From: Pseudomonas sp. G.S.17
Lineage (GTDB): Bacteria > Pseudomonadota > Gammaproteobacteria > Pseudomonadales > Pseudomonadaceae
Length of the DNA: 64,000 nucleotides
Assembly (NCBI RefSeq): GCF_038096165.1
Contig: NZ_CP151076.1
Location: forward strand, 3,097,501-3,161,500
Reading direction: 5' to 3'
The notes under the pieces were generated by a model. That model made no database searches. It saw only the letters and a list, made by a program, of their open reading frames with translations, and was not told where the DNA came from. A program made the translations under genes and the position numbers. This document shows, one piece after another, positions 1 to 9,265 of the stretch (positions within the stretch are counted from its first letter, which is position 1; each line of letters begins with the position of its first letter).

Positions 1-543
1 GGCGCGGTACTGTCCACGATCGCCCCGGAGGACAATGTCATGGTCTGTGATGACCTCGGTGATGAATGGGCCGATTTCATCGGTTTTCGAACGGATGCAG
101 CCTCTCCGAGAATCACCTTCTACCATGCTAAACACGGCGACTTGACTCTCGGAGCTAGCGCATTCCACGTTTCTGTCGGCCAGGCCATCAAAAACTTGGG
201 CAATCTTAATTTGCCCGCTCCGGCCATGACCAAGAAATTCGCTCGATGGAACCGGATGTACACGAACAACCGGACGAGGACTCGTATTCACCGCACGTGT
301 AGGGGCACTCCGGCTGAATCCATAACTGCGGTTGAGTTCTGCAGGAACGCCCCTCACACCTTTAAGCGAGTCGCCATCGTAACCTCATCGCTGAGCAAAG
401 CGGCTGTTGAGCAGGCCTTCAGGGATATTGCGGCGGGCCATACCGCCAGCCCCTACTTCGTCCAGCTTTATTGGTTGCTGTCGTCCTTTTTTGCTGCCTG
501 TACCGAGGTCGGTGCTTTCGGATGTGTGATCTGCCAGGAATGA
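1..543 (+). CDS. C-terminal part of a helicase/nuclease-like defence protein (partial)
   Basis: The frame is open from the first base of the window, so the N-terminus lies outside; it ends at TGA 541-543. The visible 180 residues contain CDDLGDEWADFI followed about 20 residues later by ITFYHAKHG and then SAFHVSVGQAIKNL. An acidic stretch, then a hydrophobic strand ending in H-x-K, resembles the D...(D/E/H)xK core of restriction-endonuclease-fold domains. I recall this arrangement at the C-terminus of large DEAD/DEAH-helicase-like proteins of defence islands. The extreme C-terminus (SSFFAACTEVGAFGCVICQE) looks like a hydrophobic closing element of the same domain. It is co-oriented with the following four genes, 34 bp upstream of the next open frame. 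The helicase part is inference, since it is not in the window. Confidence 0.55.
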   Translation, partial: GAVLSTIAPEDNVMVCDDLGDEWADFIGFRTDAASPRITFYHAKHGDLTLGASAFHVSVGQAIKNLGNLNLPAPAMTKKFARWNRMYTNNRTRTRIHRTCRGTPAESITAVEFCRNAPHTFKRVAIVTSSLSKAAVEQAFRDIAAGHTASPYFVQLYWLLSSFFAACTEVGAFGCVICQE

Positions 544-625
544 CCGGGCAGGTTTAGAGTCGCTCATTACCGCCCAATTGGCAGCATTAGCCTTAAATTC
601 TTTGCCTGCGAGAACCGTTTTGCGT

Positions 626-1567
626 ATGAACCAAACTCAATACCTCGCCGGACAGGTCAGCGATTTCGCAGATTGGTTAGCAAGCCGACTGAACGGCGCG
701 CCTATCCATTTTTCAGCCCCTGACACTGCGTCTTATGTTCATCTCCACCATGCATTGAGCGCGTACCAGTGGCCACCCAGAGCTAAAGCTCCACTTCCAA
801 TATCGGCTCCAGGATTCACATATCGACATCCTGTCGTACCTCCGCTGCTGCGCAACAGCAACCTGGCCACAAACGCTGCTGTTCTAGCAACGCTACAGCG
901 TGAGCTCCGTAAGGCTTACAGCGGAGGCACGGCCAACCCGCTTGAGCTCGCAGGTGTAGTGGCTGCGATATTTCATTGGGGAGGCGTCTACACAAGCAAA
1001 GGGAACAAACCCTGGTTGCTTCAGAATCACCTTGCGTTACACACCGTGCTCCGCGGCGTTGAGCTCGACCACTCGCGAGGGGATGACACCACAACGATCG
1101 CTGGCCTGCGCTTCAACTCTGGGATGACCAAGGTCTACTCCCTGTTGATCGATGATTTCATCATTTACGACAGTCGTGTCGCAGCTGCTTTGGCCTGGCT
1201 GGTACACCGCTGGTGGGTAGTCGACCTGAGGAAGTCGGTGAACAGCTTGCCACCGTTGCTGAGATTCGGTTGCTTGCCTGGGAACGGAAAAATGGCGCCT
1301 TTTAGGAACCCAGACAAAGCCGTCTTCAACACGCTGAGAAGCAATCCCGCAGAGCATTATATGTGGAACGTGAGGGCCAATTGGCTGTTAGGTGCTGCTT
1401 TTGCCAAGGCCAATCGCCCCGTCAATTTCCCGGATCTCCGATCGGTAGAAGCCGCGCTCTTCCAGATGGGGCTGAAGGTTTCGTCAACCAAATCAGGCCC
1501 GCCTAACTGCTGTCGCAGTCGCGACGCCTCTTCGGTGGCTTTATTGACACTCAGTGCACTAGCGTAA
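626..1567 (+). CDS. Hypothetical protein, possibly DNA-glycosylase (OGG)-like
   Basis: A protein of about 313 residues from ATG 626; an in-frame TTG at 578 could add 16 residues, and neither start has a clear ribosome site. I do not recognise the family with certainty. The central motif GLRFNSGMTKVYSLLIDD, followed directly by FIIYDSRVAAAL, recalls the helix-hairpin-helix region of OGG-fold glycosylase-like proteins found in bacterial islands, where a YDxRVA segment follows the hairpin. Tryptophans and aromatic residues are frequent, and no signal peptide or membrane segment is visible. It lies between the helicase/nuclease fragment and the DUF4365 gene on the same strand, so it probably belongs to the same island system. 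A DNA-binding or base-recognition role is a guess. Confidence 0.55.
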   Translation: MNQTQYLAGQVSDFADWLASRLNGAPIHFSAPDTASYVHLHHALSAYQWPPRAKAPLPISAPGFTYRHPVVPPLLRNSNLATNAAVLATLQRELRKAYSGGTANPLELAGVVAAIFHWGGVYTSKGNKPWLLQNHLALHTVLRGVELDHSRGDDTTTIAGLRFNSGMTKVYSLLIDDFIIYDSRVAAALAWLVHRWWVVDLRKSVNSLPPLLRFGCLPGNGKMAPFRNPDKAVFNTLRSNPAEHYMWNVRANWLLGAAFAKANRPVNFPDLRSVEAALFQMGLKVSSTKSGPPNCCRSRDASSVALLTLSALA

Positions 1568-1591
1568 TATTAAAGAATAGAATTTATAGAC

Positions 1592-2311
1592 TTGAAAGAA
1601 TATAAAAAACGCTCGGCGAACGGTAACGCAGGGGAATATCTTGCAGCATACCAACTCACTAAGGTACTGCAATGGCCATATCGCATGTTAGATATAGGCG
1701 TAGATGGTGAAATCGAAATCCTTGATAGCGCTGGCATTTCAACCTCTGATGTAATCAAGGTTCAGGTAAAAACATTCAACTCCATCTCTAAAGCCAGTTC
1801 GAAAAAAATCTATGTGAAAGGTAATCACATTCAGTATTGGAAGAAATTTTGTCTTCCGATAATTGTTGTGTGTGTCGATCTGAGCAAGGAAAAGGTCTAT
1901 TGGAAGCCTGTCACGGCAACAGAATGCTACGAAAACGGCGGAAAATCGCAAGCAATAATCATCGATTTACAAGCTGACGAGTTAACGCCGGCATGCGGAG
2001 CGAAACTACAAGTGTTGGTTTCCCCAGCCACATCAAAAGAAATCGGGCAGATTCTAAACAATATGCGCGCTCTGTATGCAACAATAAAAGATCAAAATGA
2101 TTTTGCGGTAGATGCGGAGCAGCTATACCATGTCGAAGGTCTTGTTAACCAATTTGAAGATGAGGCAAAATTGTTTAATGAATTAGCCCTCCACTTCCCA
2201 TGGCGATGCGGAATTCTAACTCGTGGGGAAGTCGCAATGATGCAGAAGAACATTAGGCGGGGTGAAAACAACGTAAGTGTGAGCCGTAGCCGCGGACTTA
2301 ATGGAATGTGA
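1592..2311 (+). CDS. DUF4365 domain protein, predicted PD-(D/E)xK nuclease-like
   Basis: 239 residues from a TTG start (no ATG is available before the conserved region). The N-terminal part NGNAGEYLAAYQLTK, then a DGEIEI segment near residue 38 and VIKVQVKT near residue 57, then HIQYWKKFCLPIIVVCVDL, is the pattern of DUF4365. That family carries a D...QxK core of restriction-endonuclease-like fold and is common in defence islands. The C-terminal 100 residues are helical and unrecognised. This gene is clearly richer in A/T than the rest of the window, which suggests transfer. It sits 32 bp before the pPIWI-RE gene on the same strand, so co-expression is likely. Nuclease activity is predicted from the motif only. 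Confidence 0.75.
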   Translation: MKEYKKRSANGNAGEYLAAYQLTKVLQWPYRMLDIGVDGEIEILDSAGISTSDVIKVQVKTFNSISKASSKKIYVKGNHIQYWKKFCLPIIVVCVDLSKEKVYWKPVTATECYENGGKSQAIIIDLQADELTPACGAKLQVLVSPATSKEIGQILNNMRALYATIKDQNDFAVDAEQLYHVEGLVNQFEDEAKLFNELALHFPWRCGILTRGEVAMMQKNIRRGENNVSVSRSRGLNGM

Positions 2312-2343
2312 GCCTGCCTGCCTAAGCACCGCAGGAAACGGGT

Positions 2344-4626
2344 ATGCAGGAAGGGTTCGCTCCCTCCTCGCCCGACCGGGCATTAGGCAAGGTAAGGAAA
2401 CGTCATCCTGACCTACCGACCATAGGACTTGAAGAAATGCTCGCCACTTTCTCCGGAGGGCCGGTCAAGGTGAACATGTTTCCGCAAAAAGAAGGAGGCG
2501 TCTCGGCGATCCTTTTGCTGAAGCCCCTGCCCGTTGACACCGTCAACGAAGCGCTCCGCCTCTGGGCAATGGACGTGATGCAGTTTTACAAACAAGAACT
2601 GGTAGAATTTGAACCCAAACTGGTCGTTACCGAGCTGGTACCTATGGACGCCACCCGCCTGGTCGCGCCTGGTGACGTATCGTCCCTTGCGTACACAGTC
2701 ATTCCCTGGCTGGTAGGTCAAGCGCTCATCGCGAACCCAATGTCGGCCGCGAAACCTCTTAAGCTTTATCAGGCTGCCGACGGGTGCGTGCTCGCCTGGG
2801 ACGACCCAGTCGTTTCGCAAAACGACGTACGCTACGCCAGTGCGCTTCACGCCATCGAGCCTGCATTGGTGCTGCTCTACGGTCAGTCCAAGCCCTATCT
2901 ACAGCTGCGGGTAAAGCTGACTCAGGTGATGCCGAACCTCAAGGGCCAAAAGAAGCATGCCTGGGTCAAAACCGGCGACCTGATTGTCAAAGCGAAAATC
3001 CGAAGCAAGCTTGACGGGCATGGGGGCTGGGAAACATTTTACGAACATCCCACTAAAAAGTTGCTTACCTTTATGGGGGTTCCGTCGCTTCCTCCAATAA
3101 TCGAGGGCGATATCCCTGTCGACAGCGACGTGCGCCCTATCTACGCCATTCCACCCTCGAACCCCTTGATCGCGTCAGGCACTGGCCCCCTGTTTCTTGA
3201 CCAGGCAGGATTCCATCTGCTTGCTTGTCTGCCAAGGACAAAGCCGCTTCTGGTCAGAAAATCTGTCGCTGTTCTGCGTGAGGAGAAGACCAATGCTACG
3301 GGCGAGGTGATCCACTTGAACGTGATGGTCTTGGCAGCTCACGCAGACGTGATGCTCAGGCTTCACGGGGCAAGTTCAAACTTGTCCATGGACAGCAAGT
3401 TCTTCAAGAAAGTCGCCCCACCACGTGTGACGCTGTCACGCCTGGATGTGTCAGATGCGCAGCGTATGCTGGAGGGGCAGCATGACCTGAACAGCCTCAA
3501 CGAATGGTTATTGAATCACGTGGTTCCGGCGAGCAGAGTGCTCGCTCAAAACGACGCCAAGGTTATGATTGTTGAGACCAGTGCATCAGCAGCATCACGT
3601 GAAGCGGGACTCGACCCCAAGCACGTCATCCGCAGGGTGCTGGCGAAGCATGGGATCGCCACCCAATTCATCATGCACGTTGAACCCGATGCGCAGGTGA
3701 AGAAGCGCAAGCCTAAGGAAGATGACCATGATTTCAAATCGATCAACTCGATCATCGAAGCGATCCGGTTGAGCGGCCAGCACCCTGCCCCCACACCCAA
3801 GGTCAAGTCTATGCCGGCCAACACTACGGTAGTGTCAGTCCTGCTAGATCGACTCCAGAACAAAGGCTGGGCGAAATTCCTACCCGTGATCACGCGCACC
3901 ACGCTCGGTGGCCACACCCCTGAAATCTTCTGGTTTGAGTCTGGCGCAGACTCTGCCGGCAAATGGTTCAGCTACAGCTCGGGACTGACTGCGATTCATG
4001 CCACGGACACGCTGCTGACGCCCGATCAGCTGAAAACGCTGATCAAACCAGCCTTTCTTGATTGCAAAGTCAGTCCTGCTGATTCGTTGATCGTCTGCCT
4101 TGATGCAGATCTGAGAACCTTTTACGCAGGCCTGAAGGACAGTCCTGGTGAGGGGTTGCCCCCTGTACCCGTCGATGCGGCGGTCGTGCGGATTCGTGCA
4201 GATCACCAGGTAGCACAGGTCAGTGGCAGCTACACCTTGTCACCGCGAGCAGCCCATTTCATCGGTACGAAGATCGGCGCATTCCAGTCCTGTGAGAGTT
4301 CTTCAGTATTTTACTTTGTGTCCCCATCCAAGCAGTTTGGCAGCGCTCGTTCGCAGCGTCATAACACGCGTTACGACGTACAGGAAAGAGATCTTGGGGA
4401 TCCTTGGCAACAGCTCGGCGTCACGGAGATTGCCATCATCCATCCTGGAGCCTTTGGCGGTGCAGCTGCGGTCGCCGAGCAAGTGGCGTTGCTCTGTCGC
4501 AATCCTCCACTGTGGGATGGTCATCTGCGCCTGCCTGGCCCCATGCACCTTGGCAAGCAAGTAGCTGCAGACCATCCGATCATGGAGGCGCGGCGCAAGA
4601 CAGAGGCGAATCGGTCATACGGTTAA
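2344..4626 (+). CDS. pPIWI-RE family prokaryotic Piwi-like protein
   Basis: 760 residues from ATG 2344, with an AGGAAA stretch 7-12 bases upstream; stop codons close the frame further upstream. The C-terminal half fits the RNaseH-fold PIWI module of the pPIWI-RE family: KVMIVETSAS and KHVIRRVLAKHGIATQFI near residues 407-440 (MID-like part), a core strand around DSLIVCLDADLRTFYAGL near 580, VVRIR near 615, EIAIIHPG, and a closing LPGPMHLGKQVAADHP near 731-746, which corresponds to the family's usual C-terminal P-x-H-L motif. The family was named for conserved R and E residues and was predicted to recognise nucleic-acid duplexes or R-loops in conflicts with plasmids and phages. The classic three-gene island also has a DinG-type helicase and an REase. 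Here the neighbours are a DUF4365 protein and a PIN protein instead. At 760 residues it is somewhat shorter than I remember for the family. Confidence 0.8.
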   Translation: MQEGFAPSSPDRALGKVRKRHPDLPTIGLEEMLATFSGGPVKVNMFPQKEGGVSAILLLKPLPVDTVNEALRLWAMDVMQFYKQELVEFEPKLVVTELVPMDATRLVAPGDVSSLAYTVIPWLVGQALIANPMSAAKPLKLYQAADGCVLAWDDPVVSQNDVRYASALHAIEPALVLLYGQSKPYLQLRVKLTQVMPNLKGQKKHAWVKTGDLIVKAKIRSKLDGHGGWETFYEHPTKKLLTFMGVPSLPPIIEGDIPVDSDVRPIYAIPPSNPLIASGTGPLFLDQAGFHLLACLPRTKPLLVRKSVAVLREEKTNATGEVIHLNVMVLAAHADVMLRLHGASSNLSMDSKFFKKVAPPRVTLSRLDVSDAQRMLEGQHDLNSLNEWLLNHVVPASRVLAQNDAKVMIVETSASAASREAGLDPKHVIRRVLAKHGIATQFIMHVEPDAQVKKRKPKEDDHDFKSINSIIEAIRLSGQHPAPTPKVKSMPANTTVVSVLLDRLQNKGWAKFLPVITRTTLGGHTPEIFWFESGADSAGKWFSYSSGLTAIHATDTLLTPDQLKTLIKPAFLDCKVSPADSLIVCLDADLRTFYAGLKDSPGEGLPPVPVDAAVVRIRADHQVAQVSGSYTLSPRAAHFIGTKIGAFQSCESSSVFYFVSPSKQFGSARSQRHNTRYDVQERDLGDPWQQLGVTEIAIIHPGAFGGAAAVAEQVALLCRNPPLWDGHLRLPGPMHLGKQVAADHPIMEARRKTEANRSYG

Positions 4627-4691
4627 GCACTAATCCTGATCGTGACAAGCCACACATAGCGGTTCCAGTGTCCAACTTCTCGGAATTAAAA

Positions 4692-5906
4692 ATGACTTCT
4701 GTATTTCCTCCGCGCCGAATAATTGATGACCTGCAGACAATCATTGTTCTCGATACAAATTCGGCGCGTGGGTTGGCCCACGAAGAGGGCTGTCCTGAAT
4801 GGGTAGACACATTTTCTAAGATGTCCCGAGAGGGATATTCCTTTGCCTTGTCGGACGTGGCTTACGCCGAGCTAGTAAACCAACGACGGGAAAACGGGAT
4901 TTCCGCTGCTCAATTTCATCGAATGTGCTCACGGCTGGCCAAGTTTCTAAACCCAAGTTTCCCAGTCATTCCGGGTGGAGGGGACGTGTCTGGGATGATC
5001 CAGCAAAGCCGAGAGCGTTGGAGCGTGCAGGAATGTCAAACGATCTCCACGGGAGCTTGGTCTGAGCTGCTTCGCTGTACCAACTCTGAATTCGCGCCAG
5101 AATCGACCGAATGGGTGCTGGAGCAGGCCCGAGCCGAATGGCGAGCAATGCTCTGGGGCTGGCAGGAAGGGGTTAACGCGCTTCGCGACAACTATCGCAC
5201 AAAAATGAGACTGCTCCAAGCGTTGGACGATTCGGGAATTCTTCCCGGATTCAAAGGCATCTCCATTGAAAACTGGCTTAAAACCTTGGAAGCGATGCAT
5301 ATCCTTCAAGCACATGCCATTGAGGATTTCGAAACGGCGTTCAATAACATTCCAAAAGCCTTAGTGCAGAACCTACTGCAGGCGCTCAAGCCTCTGGCCA
5401 AAGAAGATCTGCCGGGTGTGCTCGGATTTATCTGGGGATACACCGAGCAGAAGGATCGCCCTGCTAGCGTCGATGTTAATTCTCATGAATCCTGGACACA
5501 GCGGATTGATCATCAGCTGGGTTGGGATGTGATCGGCCCTCTAATGAGTGAAGGCGTCATGAAAGACTTCGATACTACTACCGCCTCATTTTCCGGACTT
5601 ATGCGCAGCCATTTAGAGGTCATGTATTGCTGGCGACAGTTTTCCCGCATGCAAAAAACCAGGAAAGGGTATGACCCAAATTCTCTAAAAAAACGCAACG
5701 ATGGTATTGATTTCCACCTTTACCGCTTCCTGAAGTTGCCGGCATTTGTCGTCACAGAAGACGCAGCTTTTCATGGCGGATTGGCGGACATGAAAAGCTT
5801 TCAAGCTACTTGGTTCTTCAAGCCCAAAGACCTAGCCGACAGCTGGGCAAGTGGAAAGGCTCCTGCCCCTGTTTGGCCACTTGCGAAAGATCTGTTGAAG
5901 CGTTGA
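4692..5906 (+). CDS. PIN-domain-like ribonuclease candidate
   Basis: 404 residues from ATG 4692; the frame is open further upstream but overlaps the pPIWI-RE gene and looks non-coding there. The N-terminus has IIVLDTNSARG with Asp21, then ALSDVAYAELVNQ with an acidic residue about 40 residues later, and the C-terminus has NDGIDFHLY (Asp337, Asp340) and VVTEDAAFH (Asp357). Two acids near the N-terminus and two near the C-terminus, separated by a long helical insert, are what is expected of a PIN-like metal-dependent nuclease with an inserted helical domain. It follows the pPIWI-RE gene by 65 bp on the same strand and is the last substantial gene of the island. I infer that it is a nuclease effector or partner; a toxin role is equally possible. 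Confidence 0.7.
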   Translation: MTSVFPPRRIIDDLQTIIVLDTNSARGLAHEEGCPEWVDTFSKMSREGYSFALSDVAYAELVNQRRENGISAAQFHRMCSRLAKFLNPSFPVIPGGGDVSGMIQQSRERWSVQECQTISTGAWSELLRCTNSEFAPESTEWVLEQARAEWRAMLWGWQEGVNALRDNYRTKMRLLQALDDSGILPGFKGISIENWLKTLEAMHILQAHAIEDFETAFNNIPKALVQNLLQALKPLAKEDLPGVLGFIWGYTEQKDRPASVDVNSHESWTQRIDHQLGWDVIGPLMSEGVMKDFDTTTASFSGLMRSHLEVMYCWRQFSRMQKTRKGYDPNSLKKRNDGIDFHLYRFLKLPAFVVTEDAAFHGGLADMKSFQATWFFKPKDLADSWASGKAPAPVWPLAKDLLKR

Positions 5907-6323
5907 GGTCTGCGTCTGAAGTGACTTTGCTAGGTCATCGCCTCAAGACTTTCGAAGTCCAAACCTCGGCACGCACCAGATGACGACAAGCCGAACTGGC
6001 TCGTGCAGGCATCTTGGTATATTGCTGTGCCAACCCCCTGAAGCGACTGTGGTCGGGCGACAGCGATAACCTCAAAGGCAGGGTCACATAGGGAGACATC
6101 AGGGTCATGAATCAACAAACGGCTTCATTCAGCTTTGGCATTCCACCTGGCCAAGTGAAGTCAGCAGCCTGCTCACATAACGGCATTATTGAATCAGAGG
6201 GGAGCGATGGCCACTCTGTTACCGCAGCCGACTGATGCAACCTGGACACGACCCACAAGCGGCACTTCCGCTCAGTCTCCCCGTCATTTCAGATGCTGCA
6301 GGCTAGACCAAGGATTCAATGGC
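5907..6323. other. Intergenic stretch of the island
   Basis: No convincing gene. Short open frames exist on both strands but have poor codon patterns and no ribosome sites. No tRNA or clear inverted repeat was seen. Confidence 0.5.
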
Positions 6324-6623
6324 ATGACCGAAACAAGCAATTTTTGCACCGAAGATGACATGACGGCCGAAGATTTGTCCCCATTCCATCAGGATGGATT
6401 TCAGGGCCCGCAGAAGCGCATTCTCGCCGTCTTCCGACATCTGGCGGATAGCGGATCTGAATGGAATTGCTACATCTCAGTAGGAATGGCCACCGATGAG
6501 CAGAAAGCGCCTTTGGTCGATGAGATCGCGCGGGCCGGATCTCCGCTTAATTACAAGTATTTCCTCGGCGCCGAAAACTTGGAGCTTTGGATCGATAACG
6601 AACTCGCTGGCCTGACCTGGTGA
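6324..6623 (+). CDS. Hypothetical protein, probably cut by the island junction
   Basis: An open frame of 99 residues from ATG 6324 (the frame is open from 6189 as well). The segment [13 protein letters not shown] and the end [20 protein letters not shown] look like normal protein sequence, with alternating helix and strand. I do not recognise a family. The TGA stop lies within about 10 bp of the point where homology to the iron permease on the other strand begins, so the native C-terminus may be missing. It could be the remnant of a larger island gene. Confidence 0.35.
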   Translation: MTETSNFCTEDDMTAEDLSPFHQDGFQGPQKRILAVFRHLADSGSEWNCYISVGMATDEQKAPLVDEIARAGSPLNYKYFLGAENLELWIDNELAGLTW

Positions 6624-7976
6624 CTGGCCTAAACTGCGAGCAATGTCTTCCAGTTCCACCGGGGCCTGCGCAATACCCGCTCGCAGGCTCACCAATGCCC
6701 TGGGCACGAACATCAGCACATACGCAAAAAGCACTGTGACGATAGTCTGGTAAACCGGTCGTGCAAAATTGATAGTGATCGTCACCAACGCCAGCGCTAC
6801 GACGATGCCCGGCAGCGCGCTAGTGATGTAATTACAGCTTTCCAGTACGCGGCTCAGACGACCGGGCGCGCGTATCGAGAGCCAGGCAATCGGAACTGCT
6901 GCACACGTGGTGATAAACGCTCCGCTTGCTGCATATATTAGAGTTTGCTGCAGCGCGGGAAGGATGTCGCTCATGCGCCAAACGCCAGACCCGCCCGAGA
7001 TGAGCCATTTGCACAATGTGAACATCGGCACACCCAGCGCCAGGAATGTTGTCAGGACAGGTAAAAACATGGACACGAGTATCCAGACGCCCTTGAGGCG
7101 CCATACGCGCTGAATACGAGAACTGCCAGAGCCTATTCGTGCGTAGCGGGCTGTGCCTCGTGTGCCGAACTCAGTCATGAGCATGGCAAGGCAACACAGC
7201 GCCAGCACACCAGCGAGCATGTTCGCGGCTGGGCCGTTAAAGCTTGACTGGAATTGGTCAAAGATGGCGGTAGTGAAGGTGTCAAAGCGGATCATGGCGA
7301 ATAGACCGTACTCAGCCAGCAAATGAATGCCGACTAACAGCGCCCCGCCGCTAATGCCGAGACGCAACTGAGGCAGCACTACACTGAAAAACACCACCAC
7401 TGGCCTTTTCCCAAGTGACTGGGCCGTATCTTCGATTGCCGGATCCAGGCGTCTCAAGGCGGCGGCTGTTGGCAAATAAAGAAATGGGAAATAGGCCAGC
7501 ACGGAAATCAGCACCGCAGCAGGAAAACCATGCAGGCCGGGGAACAAGCTGACCCAACCGTAACTGTGAACAAACGCAGGAACCGCAATCGGTGCCGTGG
7601 CCAGCAGCGACCAAAGTCTTCGACCTGGAAGGTCTGTACGTTCTGTAAGCCAAGCCAATGCCACCCCTAAGACGATGCACAACGGCAGAGTGATCAAGAC
7701 CAGTGTTGCAGTATTAATCAACAGCTCCAGTACACGAGGTCTGACTACCAGTTCAACAACAGTCGCCCATCCAGTCTTGACTGAAATGGAAATGACGAAC
7801 GCCAGGGGCAACAGTGCCGCCAGTGAAATCAACAGGGCTGCAATTGAAATCCACTTGGGAGCACGGTCGCCGGATGCACGGCGGCGTCTTCCGAAAACCG
7901 GAGCACGCGCCGCACCAGCGGCTCGAACGACGGCTGCCGGCCCCAGGCTCATTACGCTCACGCGCTCCTCTTCCAT
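6477..7976 (-). pseudogene. Iron(III) ABC transporter permease, 3'-truncated (FbpB/SfuB-like)
   Basis: The native part (about 453 residues, 7976 down to about 6618) is a duplicated ABC permease of the FbpB type with many hydrophobic segments (for example [20 protein letters not shown]). The first EAA-type loop is seen around [13 protein letters not shown], and only the beginning of the second, [11 protein letters not shown], remains. Family members are about 520-550 residues, so roughly the last 70-90 residues, including most of the second ATPase-contact loop, are missing. They are replaced by about 46 residues of antisense island sequence. It follows the binding-protein gene directly, with its ATG next to that gene's stop codon. 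No ATPase gene follows. The transporter should be non-functional. Confidence 0.8.
6600..6630. other. Right boundary of the accessory island inside a permease gene
   Basis: Reading the minus strand, permease-like sequence runs to [15 protein letters not shown] and then changes abruptly to residues that are simply the antisense of the small plus-strand frame ending at 6623. The breakpoint therefore falls at about 6612-6624. No tRNA, integrase or obvious direct repeat is visible at this edge; the left edge is outside the window. Confidence 0.6.
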
Positions 7977-9001
7977 TTAGAGCAAGCCTGCCTGAGTCAT
8001 CAGTTCAACGACCTTTTTACTATCGAGTTTTGAAGCGTCCACAAGAGGAGCGTCTAGCTCCTTAAGCGGAACAAGCTGGGGATTGGATTGCACGTTTTCA
8101 CCCACAGCGTATTCAAACGAGCTGCCGGTTCTGAGAATCTCCTGTCCTTGCTTGCTGGTGATCCACTTCAGAAATGCTTGAGCCTGTTCTTGATGTGTAC
8201 TGGATGCCAATACACCACCGCCGGAGATACTGACAAAAGCGCCCGGGTCTTTGTGTCGGAAGTAATGCAATGAGGTGTTTTTGCTGTTCTCACCGGTTTT
8301 GGCCTGATCGCCAAAGCTGTAATAGTGATAGATCACACCGCTGTCTATCTGACCCGCGTTGACTGCCTTGAGGACGGCGCTGTTGCCGCGATAAATCGTC
8401 GCATTGGCTTTCATCGCTTTGAGCCAGTGAAGTGTCGCCGCCTCGCCTTTCAACTCCAGCACTGCGCTGATGATTGCCTGGAAATCAGCGCCCGCGGGTG
8501 ACGCAGCCCAGCGCCCTTTCCATTCAGGGCTGGCAAGATCCATCAATGATTCAGGAAGTGCTGCGCTGTTCAACTTGTCTTTGTTATAAACGAATACAGT
8601 GGACCGGGCGGCAATCCCGACCCACTTGCCGTGGGCCGGACGATACGCGGAGTCAACCTGAGAAAGCGTGGCCGGTGCCACCGGCGTAAAAAGTCCGGCA
8701 TTGTCGACAAGAGCCATCGAAGGCGAGTTTTCAGTAAGGAAAACGTCAGCGGGAGAGGCGTTTCCTTCTTGCACGATTTGGTTACCAAGTTCACTGTCAT
8801 CGCCATTGCGCAAAGTGACCTTGATGCCGGTTTCACGCGTAAAACCGTCAGCCCAGGCCTTCGTGAGGGTTTCGTGCTGCGCGTTGTATACAACGATGCC
8901 ATCGGCTTTTTCGGTCGCGAACGCAGCGCCTGCGCTGCACAGCGCCACAGCGCCACAGCGAGCAAAGTCTTGCTGAAAAGAGTTCTTGTAGCCAATTTCA
9001 T
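7977..9001 (-). pseudogene. Iron(III) ABC transporter substrate-binding protein, frameshifted in the signal peptide (FbpA-like)
   Basis: The mature part (TEKADGIVVYNAQHE through the C-terminal TQAGLL) is a complete FbpA-type binding protein. It has the iron-ligand-like tyrosine pair in GVIYHYYSFG and a typical length of about 335 residues. The natural start is ATG 9001 (MKLATRTLFSKTLLAVAL), but this frame runs out of register because AGCGCCAC is present twice at 8941-8956. With one copy removed the frame continues as CSAGAAFA-TEKADG, a normal Sec signal peptide with an AFA cleavage site. The uninterrupted frame can only be reached from an upstream ATG at 9017, which gives a poor N-terminus. 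Together with the truncated permease this suggests a dead or switched-off operon. Confidence 0.8.
8941..8956. repeat. 8-bp tandem duplication that shifts the frame of the binding-protein gene
   Basis: AGCGCCAC occurs twice in a row (8941-8948 and 8949-8956) and is followed by AGCGAGC. One copy restores a perfect signal peptide; two copies shift the frame. Slipped-strand duplication is the simplest origin and is reversible in principle. Confidence 0.85.
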
Positions 9002-9071
9002 AGGTGTGCAGCTCCATAGTTGTTGTGACTGCGATTAGGCTTGCGGAGGATAATCAGACAAGGGAGGGTCG

Positions 9072-9088
9072 ATGCGAATGATTTGCAT
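9072..9088. promoter_or_regulatory. Fur-box-like palindrome upstream of the iron-transport operon
   Basis: The 17-bp sequence ATGCGAATGATTTGCAT is a near-perfect palindrome (arms ATGC.AAT / ATT.GCAT). It resembles Pseudomonas Fur sites with AATNATT cores. It lies about 70 bp upstream of the binding-protein start at 9001, where an iron-repressed promoter would be expected. Confidence 0.5.
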
Positions 9089-9265
9089 AACAATTGGCGC
9101 GAAAAATAGGTCAGCACGTGACAAAAAAATGTGAAAAAAAAGTGTCATTTCTGTTGTGGCTGACGGTAATTTTCGTAATCCGTTCGGCAGAAAACCGTTA
9201 ACACACTGCAATAAGTCGGCGACGTTTATTAAATCGGACATGACGCACAAGTGACCTATCCCCGT

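Noticed and set aside
6600..6630. tRNA attachment site at the island edge
   Set aside because: No tRNA-like sequence or direct repeat could be found at the breakpoint.
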